Source: Rheum nobile
Lineage: Eukaryota; Streptophyta; Magnoliopsida; Caryophyllales; Polygonaceae
DNA length: 64,000 nt
Reading direction: 5' to 3'
Assembly (NCBI GenBank): GCA_027886185.1
Contig: WOAB01000563.1
Location: forward strand, 6,510,001-6,574,000
Shown: in pieces, positions 35,780 through 46,257 of the stretch
Numbering within the stretch: position 1 is the stretch's first letter
Layout of the letters: each line of letters starts with the position of its first letter
Notes under the pieces: generated by a model
Told to the model about the DNA's origin: nothing
Databases searched by the model: none
What the model saw: the letters and a program-made list of their open reading frames with translations, nothing else
Program-made: the position numbers and the translations under genes

Positions 35780-38185
35780 TGTGATACCCCGTATTTTTGT
35801 AAGGTTATTTTAGGAATTATGGAATTTTCCCGAGTACCCGTTGTGCACGTCGGATTTAATTCAGGTAGCTTGAGACATTCTGTAATGTGCTCTATATCTG
35901 TAATATTTTTCTCAGTGAAATAATATACAGACAAGGTGCCTTGAATTTTAAATTGTCATTCGCGTATGATAATTTTTATCCCGGTTTATCGTCAAGCTCG
36001 TTCAAAGCCGAATGGGCGGGAAAAGGGGAAAACGGCGACCGCCGTTCAGAAACGGCGACCGCCGTGGTTGGGCCCGAGAGGTCAACGTGTCAGCTTCTAG
36101 CTGGCCGTGATAGGCCTAGCAACGGCGACCGCCGCTTTTACGGCGACCGCCGCGTGCCCGCCGCATGCAAAAATACGGCGACCGTCGTGATTGTCCAGTG
36201 GGCTTTGCCCGATGGTCGCCGGCGTCGTTCGAGGCGCGCCGTTGCGTCGGTTGCCACGTCTGAGGGCTTGCAGCTCATTCCTTGAGGTTTGCCTATAAAT
36301 AGGTGAGCGTGGGCATGGGTTTTGGGTCATCTACAACCCCGAATCGCTGCCAATTTCGCCTCTCGCCGGAGTTGTGTTTTCGCCGGAAGTTGAAGGTCTC
36401 GCCGGTGTTGTTTTGGTGTGTTTCCAGAGTGCCTTTGTGAAGCTTTTGGTTAGCCTTGGAGGTTAGAAGCCAAAGCAAGTCGAAGGAGGCCAAACCGCTC
36501 GTGTTTTGGGGTGCGTTTTCTCTTGTTTCAGTCGGCCGTGTTCTTAACGGCGACCGCCGTGTTCTTCACGGCAACCGCCGCCAAGAACGGCGACCGCCGC
36601 CAGTGCCCAGAACGCCTTCGTGGCTTTGGCTTGGTCGGTTGTCGTCGTGGCGTCTTTCCTTTTGTGTTCTTTCGCCGTGTTTAGATTCGTACTGTTTATG
36701 TCGGATCTAACTTAGGGTTCCTTTTATGGGTCGACTCGAAGGTCGTTGTGCTGTCAGAGCTGTACTGTGTCGAGCCCGGAATCCAGTGACGTCTTTAGAC
36801 TATTCTGCGGAGTAAGGCAAGTGGCGGTTCGCTCTTGCTCTTTCGTTCCATATTTACATTAATTATCAGTAGTTTATCTGAGTAATTAATTTGGAATGAA
36901 TATTCTGTTTGTCTGGAAACGGTTTTGATAAATTGTTTTGAAAATCATATAATAGGTTGTATATCTGTTAGAACAACGCTATTATCTGTGATCGCCTTTC
37001 GGGCCTTTATGTGGATTTATCCTATAAACTGTGGTGGTGCTTTAACTGTTTAGTTAGCACTATTAGATAGGAACGTTACTCGGACTCTGTCCAGTCGTTT
37101 CTTTATAATCTGGTATCGGGATGGCTCGTCCCCATCTGGTACTATTCTATGATCATGATCGGTCTCTTACACATGTGTGTAGAGACGGGACACTTAGCTG
37201 GTGTCACAAACCTTTCGGTATACGTCACTCTCGACGAAACGTATACTAAGATGTGTCGTCCCATTGGTGGGGTACACATGTAAAAGTCTATAACGTGATG
37301 TGTGTTTTTGAAACATAAATCAGATAAGTGCTACCTTGACTCACATAATTAATACACCTTGGGCGAGTAGTGCAGCTAAGTTCAGTGCAGCTAGGAAAAC
37401 TCGTCTTGACTTGAATGTAGTACGTTCTCTTTCCAATCTGGATTCGTTGTAGGCGATGAGGTTGGTCGTGAACCGAAGCATCTCAGTCAGTTTTAAATCA
37501 TGGTTGAATGATTCTGTATTATTCCAGATTTGTCATACTTCCTTTAAGACTCATTTCAGTTGGAGTCTTCTTTCGAGTCGTATTCTGTGAAGATTCAGTC
37601 TTCCAGAATCTTCTCTTGTGCATACCTCTTGTTTATTCCAGTAGGAATATGATGGTTGACTACCGTTATCGGTTATTATCCGAGAAGCGATGAGTCTAAC
37701 CTAATATGACTGCTTCGAACCAGTCTGCTTTATTCCCTTGCTAGTCTATTCATTTAGACTAACCAAGCAATATTTTCCCTTGCATGGTTGGCTGGTGTCA
37801 TCCGTTTGATTCGGCACATCAGTTAAGAAGTAACTCAGAAGATTAGAAGGACTATGAAGTCGGCTGTGGTTTTTGAATGTTTTAATTATTTCTTTAATCA
37901 GGTTATGATCCTTTGGACAATAACTCCGATTGTAACTTACTTTCTTAGTCTTCCGCTGTGTTTGGTTTAAACTATGTTTTGACCTATTCGGGATTGGGTT
38001 GTAATCCCGTAACTCTTGTTTCCTCAACAATGTTATGTTTTGGAATTTAATGCTTGATCTTTGTGTATCAATTGCATTTCATAAATTGTATTTATTTGGT
38101 AAAGCCTTGGGTGATCTCGGTAAGGAACACTGGGGTCACTGGCGGTAATACATTTCCAAAAGGGTTAAGTTTTGGGGGTGTTACA
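35780..38185 (+). repeat. 3' LTR of G2
   Basis: 2406 bp. The 42-bp difference from the 5' LTR equals two copies of a 21-bp unit that carries the palindrome downstream of the TATA box. Confidence 0.93.
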
Positions 38186-38190
38186 GCGTC

Positions 38191-40170
38191 GATCACACCC
38201 AATGTCCAAGACAACTTCGACGAGTATGATCACGAAGAGATCGAGGACTCATGTATGGTCAACCCTAATTTTTTTCACCCCCTCTTGGAGATCCACTTGA
38301 ATTGCAGGATCACCCATCAGAATGGATCCCTCTACCGCGTCTCCATCCCCAAGGAGAACGCGTTCGTGACATTGGCGACGAGCGCCGCGATGTTCTGCAG
38401 AGAGACATTCGATGCGACAACTATGATGCCCAGCCCCGAAGACGTCAACGCGAAGACGCCTACGCGCCCAGGGATGAGTTTGTCCACGAAGATCGCCCAC
38501 AACGCGATATACACTAGGTTGGACGTGATAGACCACATGGCTTGCACGCCTTTGAGAACCCTCTCTACGACGCCGCACCAAACAACGCATTCAATCAAGC
38601 ACCTGACCAGCCTCGATACCAGCGACACCAAGTCAAGGTAAAAATCGAGCATTTTCATGGTGAATACAACCCCTCTGTTTTTCTTGAATGGGTGTAGGCT
38701 ACGGAGTACACCCTTAGATATAATCGAGTGCCACCTGAGGAGCATGTCGATGCTGCGATGCTTCACTTCCGAGGAGCCGCCCGCGTTTGGTGGCATAGAT
38801 TCGAGGATGAATGCGTTCGTCGCTACAGGACACGAGTCACAGAATGGCATCAACTCGTCTATGTGATGACCAAGAATTACGTGCCTCCAGACTACAGGAA
38901 TCAAATGAGATTGGAGATTTCCATGGCTCGCCAAGGGTCGATGACACCACTCGAGTTCTCTTCCAAGCTTGAAGACATGTATCACAAGGCCAACATCTCC
39001 GTCACACCATTGACTTTGAGGAAAAAAATCTTGAGTGGCTTGAACACCAACATACGTGATCAACTCGAGATTTTGCCCATCAAAGACTTGAACACACTCA
39101 CACATACGGCGATGCAAATCCATGCACAACTCTCTCACCGAAAATCCTACACTTGGCAAAGTGGCCACACCAGGTATGCTTCTAACCCTAGTGGTTTATC
39201 TTCTACTAACCCTCGCCCTAGTGCCTCTACCATATCCGCATTGAGCCCAGCTCCAGAAGCACAATCGTCAATGCCAAACACCGCGCCGCGCCAGACCGCG
39301 CCCAGACAACCCCCGGTGGGCACAGATCACGCGCGCGACCTCGAATGCTATAAGTGTGGTGGACGAGGCCACTACAAGAAAGATTGCCCCAATGCTCGCA
39401 AGGTGTTGTTCTCTGCCGCCGCCGCCGGCTACGAGTCCTGTGACGACGAGGAGGCCACACTTAACGCGATCGATGAAGGCACCAAAGCGGAGGACGATGC
39501 CTATGACTGCGTACCCACTGCATTGAACGCGGGGACACCATTAAGCTTGGTGACTAGGCATCTACTCACGATCAAGGAAGCGGCCCTACCTGATCAAAGA
39601 GAGAACTTGTTCCACATAAGAGCTCTCGTCCAAACGGCTTCCTTGAGTGTCATTATTGATGGAGGATCATGTGCTAACATTGTCAATCAGAAGGTCGTGA
39701 CACACTTTAAGTTGCCCACGACACCTCATCCCTAACCTTATGCCCTCCAATGGATATCATCTAGTCCAGGTAACACAGTATCTCGCCAATGCTTAATTTC
39801 TTTTTCCATAGGCCCATACTGTGATTCAGTTTTATGTGATGTCATTACAATGGACGCCACGCATATTTTGCTTGGGCGCCCCTGGCAATTTGACAGACGC
39901 GTGCTCCACGATGGCTATTTGAACACGTATGTATTCAATTACCACGGGAAGCGCGTCACCTTGCATCCAATGTCTTCCCATGAGATCTTGCAGGACCAGG
40001 TTGAGCGTGATCGCCAGAAAGCTATTACAACCGCGTCCACACCAAAGCCACCCACCTCAGATCCCAGAGATTCTTCCTTGAGGCCATCACTCGTCTCACA
40101 CCACGACGCGTCCCAAGATACCACGTGTTGCAGAGACAAGGGATATGCGCCACCGAACACTGCGTTGTAG
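38191..40170 (+). pseudogene. gag (second part), zinc knuckle and protease of G1
   Basis: Behind G2 the gag goes on with frameshifts. A stop near 38698 interrupts VKVKIEHFHGEYNPSVFLEW. Then a long frame runs from about 38728 to 39733: AARVWWHRF, EWHQLVYVMTKNYVP (gag domain), the knuckle CYKCGGRGHYKKDC near 39350, and the protease start IIDGGSCANIVNQKVV near 39650. After one stop at 39733-39735 the protease frame ends with MDATHILLGRPWQFDRRVLHDGY (39850-39930). The same landmarks occur in M2. This is the gag-protease of a CRM-type chromovirus. Confidence 0.8.
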
Positions 40171-40188
40171 GACCGTTGTGCTCCCCAA

Positions 40189-40818
40189 GTGCTTCTCGCC
40201 AGACCTAGGGACTTCATCACCCGTTTGAACAGCAAGGTGCCAACTCCGGACATGCACAACTACATCATCGCCGCGCATTTGCCACCAGCTTTCGCCGAGT
40301 TGCAAGCGGAGTTCACCGTGAATTTGCCAGCGACGCATCCCAGCACACCACCGCCCTTGTGTCACCTTCCACAGACATTCCACTGGGTGACTGGTGCCTA
40401 TCTGCCACATCGCGGACACAGTCGATTTGTGTTCGACACTGGAGACCTCCATTCGGAACACTTGCATGAGTATATCGAGCCCCAATTCAACGATGGTGAA
40501 GAGGGGACGCTTCACAGCCAAGTGGGGGAGGGTGATGTGACCCTGCCTCCTATGATGGCCCCAGACGAGGACGAAGCCATGACCGAGAGCTCAGAAGAGC
40601 CAAGTATGAAGACCGCGCTCTTCGTCATACTCCTCGCATCTGGAACAGAGTCTGTGATCTCATTCAAGCATCTCTATCCAAGACCAAAGATCGCGTGCCT
40701 CAACTCATCTTCCTTCAAGCGACTCAATGTTGAACGCGATATCTTTCAAGTGACTCAACCTCCTTCAATGTTGATCGCGTTCTATCTGAAGATTCTTGTA
40801 TTCAACGCGTTCTTTTAA
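40189..40818 (+). pseudogene. pol C-terminal tail of G1, running into the 3' LTR
   Basis: A frame of 209 residues begins right after the protease remnant with sequence I do not recognise. It ends with YIEPQFNDGEEGTLHSQVGE, which matches the end of M2's pol (YVEPEYDEGEAGTLHTQVGE). It crosses the polypurine tract at 40521-40532 and the LTR start at 40533 and stops inside the LTR. RT, RNase H and integrase are missing between protease and this tail. Confidence 0.7.
40521..40532 (+). promoter_or_regulatory. polypurine tract of G1
   Basis: AGTGGGGGAGGG lies directly before the 3' LTR (TGATGTG). It is also read as codons of the pol tail. Confidence 0.85.
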
Positions 40819-41510
40819 GACACTATCTATATTTGGTATTTCCAGCGTATTTTAGATAGTTTTCTTTGATATCTTTACATAGTTTCCTTTCATAGCGTTT
40901 TAGATAGTTTCCTTTTAGTCATTCTATCTTTTAGGGTTTGTGCCTTTTGCATGCTTGCATGGGCTAGCCCACGAGGTTCGACTCGGCCCATCTGACGTCT
41001 CACCTCCCCTATTTATACCCGACTTTGTTAATGTTATTTCTTACGTTCAAATTAAAGTTCAAGGTTTCAAGTCGAGTGATAATTCCTCATTCCCTTGATC
41101 GGACGTCACCCATATCCCTCTCATCCCCATTCCCTCCGCCGCCGACGCTACGGCAAACGCTTGATCTTCTCAAGCAAAGTCTATCTTCGCATCTCCTTCA
41201 TCCGCAGTCGACGCTATGACACCCCAAAGACTTGTCTTTTCAAGCCTTATATCCTTCACCAAATCGCTTCCGTCACCGCTAACTCTTCTCCCATCAAATC
41301 GCTTCCATCACCACCGAGTCCTTGTTGTCGCCATCGTCTTCCCAATCGCCGACATCAACAACTCCATTCATCGCGTTCTTCCGCTTGCGATCATCCCCAG
41401 CATCGTGTTCCACAGCAGAATCACAACATCGAGTGACTTCCCAACCAAGACTAGATCCAAAGGCGTCACCTTTGACAATTTGGCTTGTCATCGGAGGCAA
41501 GGACACATCA
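40533..41510 (+). repeat. 3' LTR of G1
   Basis: 978 bp, TGATGTGACC to GGACACATCA, closely matching 24594-25580. Its first 286 bp encode the end of the pol frame. Confidence 0.9.
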
Positions 41511-41515
41511 AGGGA

Positions 41516-41921
41516 TAGGTCGTGTTTGTGAACCGTGACGTGGTTCAATCGGGTCTAACCAGTTCTGTGACGTCGATGCTTAAGGGAGGAGATGATCTCA
41601 ACTGCAAGGCTTAAGCTTTAATTTCGACGTAGGGAATAATGAATACAACGAAGGCTATTTAAAGCCATAAGGCTCAACCCAGAACCCTAATGGGCTTGGG
41701 CCGAAAACACACTAATGGGCTAGCCTTCTCTAGCAAGATAAAGGCACACACCCGAAATAAAAAGTACGGAAATGGAAATACTAAAAAGGGAAACATGCTA
41801 AAATGGGAAATAACATAAAATAGACTAAACTAGACTAAGTCTTGAACCAAAGGGAGACGCCACGGTCTTGGTCGTCTTGGGCTCGTTGTTGCCCGGCTTG
41901 TGTCGAGCCCGGGACGCATCA
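41516..41921 (-). repeat. 5' LTR of M, right piece
   Basis: 406 bp matching 22794-23199. With 24408-24593 it gives 592 bp, equal to the other LTR, which confirms the insertion point. Confidence 0.88.
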
Positions 41922-42407
41922 CTAACCAACCTTTCTTTTTCCTTGCATGGTTGGCTGGTGTCATCCGTCCTATACGGCACATCAGTGGTTGGTTTCAGAC
42001 AACCTTGAATTAACAAATCGAACACGAAGGCTTGCAGTTGAAGGTAGTTTGAAGAAATTCAAGGCCGTTTAAATATAGGATTTAAAATTTCTAATTAATG
42101 TAATAGGTGAAGTTCCTAGTCATGTAATTACAATTTAATTAAAGTCTTCCGCTGTAAATTTCAATATCATTTGCAAACTATCCTTCTCAATTTATGAAAG
42201 AAATTTTAATAAAAGATTGAGTTTTCCTTATGCAAAGTCTTCCGCTATTTACTTTTTACTATTTAATGTTCATTTATTTATTTAAGTATAATTGTTCCGA
42301 TTAAAGCCTTGGGTGACTTTGGACTTTATAGTTGGAGGTCACTGGCGTGTGGCACTACCGACGTAAGACGGGGGTGTTACAGAAGGCTTCTCTTCTCCCC
42401 TCCCCTC

Positions 42408-44672
42408 TGTAATAACCCCTAAAAGTCCAAACTGTCGTTTTGTAAGAAAGACGTATTGATCAATTTCGGTAATCCCTGTAAGAATCATTTGAACGTAATA
42501 ATATACGTTTAGGAAGATTTTGGGTCTTAAAGTATTGGGAGTGCTAAAAATAATAAGTTTAAGCATGACCCCGAGCAAGAACCGCGACCAGAAACCCAGA
42601 GACGCGAGCGCGGCAGTTCCGCGACCGCGGTTTGAAACCGTGCCCGCGGTTTCGCCCAGGGGCAAACCGCGATCGCGGATCTGAAACCGCGACCGCGGTT
42701 TTCTCTGTTCGTCTTCTTCGCCAACTTCTAGAAGACCGACGATCGGCTTTCTCCTCGTGCTCCTAACACCGGGGGAGCTGGATTGATTGGTTTGCCGGTG
42801 TGGGGTGAACGACTGCTCCTCCATGGCTATAAAAAGGAGTCATTGGCAGCCATTCTCCTTCATCCTCAAGCTCCATCTCTCTCTCTCTCTCTCGTTTAAG
42901 TTCATGTCGCCAGAGTTGGTGTTCGTCGCCGGAGTTTCTAGTAGTCGTCGGAGGTGTCGTTGGTAGCCTTGAGAAGCCTTGGAGTGGTGGTGATACGCGG
43001 TGGTGGAGTACAAGCCTCGTCGTCATCGTCGTCGATAAGGTTTCGTAGCCGCCTAACCTTGCGTCGAGATGGAGATCTGCGACCATGACTCCATCCACCG
43101 CGACCGCGGGCTTGGCCCAAAAAACCGCGACCGCGGTTATGCCAACCGCGACCGCGGCCTTGCCCAGCAAGAGCAATCGCGGCCATGGTAACCACGGCCG
43201 CGGCTCAGGCCTTTTTCCCTTCGTTTCATTTTGTAGCTTCGTTTCGTATCGTATCTAACTTAGGGTTCCGTTTTATGACTCATCGTCGTCGTAGGAATCC
43301 GTACTCAGATTCAAGTTCCAGATCTCGAATCCGATCTCTTCGTTCGTCGAGACTAAGGCAAGTGGCGGTTCGCTCTTGCTCATTATTCCATGTTTCCCCT
43401 TGATTATCAATTATTTGATTGCTAATTAAGATGGAATAAAATTGTTGTTTTAAAGTTTGGGAACAGATTTGATAAAACAATGTGTTTAAATATGAATCTA
43501 AATAGGTTGTATATATTGCTAGAAACAACGCTATTATATAGTTCTTCATGATATTACCGTAATGGATTTTGGTGTGGATTTATGTGTGAACTCATGTGTA
43601 GTTAGAATGAGTATTCGTAGGAACGCTATGTACCTTGCTAGGTCTAGTCGTTTCTTTATAACTGGTATTAGGAGGATTTTACTCTAGTACTTTCTAGTCA
43701 TGACTGTACCCTTATTCAGGGTAGGTGCACTCAGCTGGTGCCAACAATCGGGATTTATTCCCATAAATATCTCTCGTATCGAGATGATATGGATTAAAAG
43801 TTGTAACATGAATGTACGTTTTGGAATTAAAGAAGATAAGTGATGTTATGCACATAATTAATATACCTTCGGGCGAGGAGTACAACGTGGAAACCGCTCG
43901 GACTCTTGTTAGAGTAAGTCTTCTTTCCAATCTGGATTCGCATTGCGCGGTGAGGTTGGTCGTGGACCCAAATAATCAAGGTCGTGTTTTAAACTTGTGT
44001 GAAAACTTAACGTTCCCAAACACTTGTCATACGTTTCCCATAAGACTCAATTTCTTTGGAGTCTTCTCTTTATACGTTTCCCATAAGACTCACTTCCTTT
44101 GGAGTCTTCTCTTAATCACGCCTTTTCTTATGTTTCCGTAGAAGTATCGAAGTTCACCTCGCATATCGGCTATTATTCGAGAAGCAATGGTTGTAACTTG
44201 ATACAACTACTTAGAACTTTTTTATTTGTACCCTTGCATAGTCTTTCATTAGACTAACCAACCGGTTTTTATTCCTTGCATGGTTGGTTGGTGTCATCCG
44301 TCTCATACGGCACATCAGGTAAACTTCCTCGTCCGTGAAGGCCAGATCCCGACGTTGAAGGCAGTTGACGTTTTAAGTATTTTTCCTAAGGTTGAAGATC
44401 CTGGCGTGAGATCGCTCAGATCAAAACCCCTTCATGGCGTTTATTAATTTTCAAGACTTCCGCTGTATTAAACATTTCTGTATTTGGCTTTGTTATCCGT
44501 TGTAAACCATGACATCGGTATGAATATTATTTGGGAAACTTTATCATGATATTTAATAGAGTTTGCGATATTATACTATTTGTTATAAAAACGGTAAGCC
44601 TTGGGTGACCCCGGGTGTGTATTCCGAGGTCACTGGCGGTAATATTTCCAAAGATATTTTGGGGGTGTTACA
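42408..44672 (+). repeat. 5' LTR of G3
   Basis: 2265 bp. It has a TATA box at 42828-42835 with a CT-rich run shortly after it. Palindromic CCGCGACCGCGG-type words lie before (42593-42702) and after (43093-43202) the TATA box. Two copies of the AAGACTC/GAGTCTT hairpin occur near 44043-44114, and TAGTCT/AGACTA near 44240. Confidence 0.92.
42828..42835 (+). promoter_or_regulatory. LTR promoter TATA box of G3
   Basis: TATAAAAA about 420 bp into the LTR; the 3' LTR copy is at 48744-48750 (TATAAAA). Confidence 0.7.
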
Positions 44673-44676
44673 GATT

Positions 44677-44688
44677 TGGTATCAGAGC
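44677..44688 (+). promoter_or_regulatory. primer binding site of G3
   Basis: TGGTATCAGAGC four bases after the 5' LTR, a perfect tRNA-Met site. Confidence 0.9.
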
Positions 44689-44950
44689 TAAAAGTTTTTA
44701 AATGATTTAGGCTTTCAAATCATTTTATTTAAAACAAAACTTCAAAAATCGTTCTTCGTTTTATAGTAAAAAAAAATCAAGTGGGTATTTCAAAAAGTCG
44801 AATCAAGGTTTAAACGAATTCATACCTTTGAGAAATTTTTTATATTTTGAAACCTCTGCCATTTCAGTCGTGCCTTCTTCTTCTGTCTAATATAGAAAGT
44901 TAGCTTCTATATTTAGAAAGTCCTAATTCTCTTCCGTCACCTCACAGGCA

Positions 44951-46021
44951 ATGGGTGCTGTTGTTTCACAACTCAAGGGAAGGAGGGACGCTGAGGTAGC
45001 TCCGCCACCTAAGGCCGAGTTGGAGTCCCCTATTCTTCCAAAGTGTGCTCTAGTCGGGGAGATGGTCAGTCCTCAAGAGGAGGAGAAGACCGTGCTCGAG
45101 GAATCGGTGGTTCTCATATCTGACAAGATGGAGGATCCCAATGAAGATCCCGAGGAAGATCCCGAGGAGGATCCCGTGGAGGATCCTGAGGAAGACCCAG
45201 AAGAGGACCCCGAGGAGGATCCTGAAGAGGACCCTGAGGAAGACCTCGAGGAGTATGATGATGATCTGGGTCTGGAGCACCTGCTTGTGTACGGATAAGA
45301 TTCGGGGATGCAGTTCATCCTTCCTAGCCCGGAGATGCCGCCATTTCAGGAGTACACGCCCTTGTCCCCAGCAGCTTGGGAGGCACTTGGGGTGTCTGGT
45401 GCTGATAGGGTGGAGTACGAGCCTTTGGATGCGCCAGTAGGTCCGCATCCTACTCACGCACCCGGAGAGCCGGTGATGAGCCCTACATCTCGTCATGTGC
45501 ACAATCAGAATGAGATGGCTTCCTCCGAGGCTCGTCGCCAAGTGGAGGAGATAATTGAGCAAGCCCGTAGACAAGCGAGACCGTAGGGATCGTTTGTGGC
45601 TTCTGTGGATGTTCCTGCCCAACAGGCAAGGGTCAGACCCCGAGTGCTAGTTGAGCACATGGAGGAATGGACGGAATCGCTGTACGTTTTGGAGAAGCGG
45701 GCTTACGATGCTGAGTCCAGTCTCTCTCTCATGTTGGATGACGTCCGCGAGCTTCAGGATGACCTTAGGCAAGCAAGGCAACTGATCAACCCGCACTATG
45801 TGCTGAATTTGGTGGATTTTCGCCCAGGGTTCCTGGATCGGTTTTGTTACCCTACTATGCCTAGCGAAGGGCCAAGCGTGCCCAGGGAGGAACCAAGTGT
45901 TCTGGGCCCTAGTAGCCCGAGGAGGCCAGCTCCGGAACCCGAGGACAGATCACCTCCGAAGAGATGTCGAAGGTCTGATGAGTACAGGAATCTCTTCAAG
46001 GCACCTCGAGGGGGACAGTAG
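44951..46021 (+). pseudogene. pre-gag acidic reading frame of G3 (two in-frame stops)
   Basis: The frame starts MGAVVSQLKG, again a glycine-2 myristoylation-like start. It shares PKCALVGE, EESVVL and a long EDPEEDPEED repeat with G2. A TAA at 45296-45298 closes the acidic part. In the same frame EYTPLSPAAWEALG follows, matching EYAPMSEVDWEALY in G2, up to a TAG at 45584-45586. A third part contains a likely coiled coil (EEWTESLYVLEKRAYDAESS, LDDVRELQDDLRQAR), then INPHYVLNLV and a basic end SPPKRCRRSDEYRNLF to the TAG at 46019-46021. The coiled coil is absent from G2. No enzyme motif is seen. Confidence 0.65.
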
Positions 46022-46257
46022 CCAGTCGTAGTGATCCTTTCTAGTTGTTTTGTTTTTGTTGTTTTAGAACATTAGCCTCCTGACAGTTTTGCCTTGTCAT
46101 TTAGGAAGGTTATTGTAAAACTTTTAAAAGTGTGGTTTCAGTTCTTTCGTCAATAAAGTTTGTCAGTTTGATCTACTCCGAATCAATTGCATATATTGTG
46201 CGTCTTTAAGTGTGATATTAATGTTGTGAAGTACTTGAATAATTGATCGGCAAACAG

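Larger units (their letters stand above)
27147..38185 (+). mobile_element. nearly complete Tekay/Del-like gypsy chromovirus (G2)
   Basis: The 11,039-bp element has LTRs from TGTGATACC to GGTGTTACA and a perfect TSD gcgtc at 27142-27146 and 38186-38190. Order: LTR, primer site, extra pre-gag frame, gag-protease-RT-RNase H-integrase with a chromodomain-like end, polypurine tract, LTR. Long LTRs of about 2.4 kb and the double zinc knuckle fit the Tekay/Del chromoviruses. The LTRs look nearly identical apart from a repeat-number change, so it is the youngest layer of the nest. Confidence 0.93.
24594..41510 (+). mobile_element. CRM-like gypsy retrotransposon lacking RT and integrase (G1), host of G2
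   Basis: LTRs begin TGATGTGACCC and end GACACATCA. TSD is aggga (41511-41515) with aggaa on the left (24589-24593). The unmutated site can be read in M's other LTR. Inside, gag, zinc knuckle and protease match element M2, but RT, RNase H and integrase are absent. The frame after protease resumes at the last part of pol and runs into the 3' LTR. Gag is split by G2. Without G2 the element is about 5.9 kb. Confidence 0.9.
22608..41921 (-). mobile_element. small non-autonomous LTR retrotransposon (M), host of G1
   Basis: LTRs start TGATGTGATCC and end CATCA. They are 592 bp each once the inserted G1 is removed from the right one. The tRNA-Met primer site next to the right LTR and a purine-rich tract next to the left LTR show minus-strand orientation. 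Without G1 the element is about 2.4 kb. Its only reading frame is the gag-like one at 23108-24019; there is no protease, RT or integrase. TSD is ctaac. Size and content fit a TRIM/SMART-like or other deleted gypsy derivative. Confidence 0.88.
21905..42381 (+). mobile_element. LTR relic (L1) split by a nested insertion
   Basis: Bases 21905-22607 and 41922-42381 together match the second half of the G3 LTR: TTCCAATCTGGATTCGCAT, the AAGACTC/GAGTCTT hairpin, CTTGCATGGTTGGCTGG, and the end GGGGGTGTTACA. The two pieces are separated by element M, with TSD ctaac at 22603-22607 and 41922-41926. The first half of the LTR is lost or unrecognisable and no internal region follows, so this is a solo or truncated LTR. 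It is the oldest layer of the nest. Confidence 0.8.
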
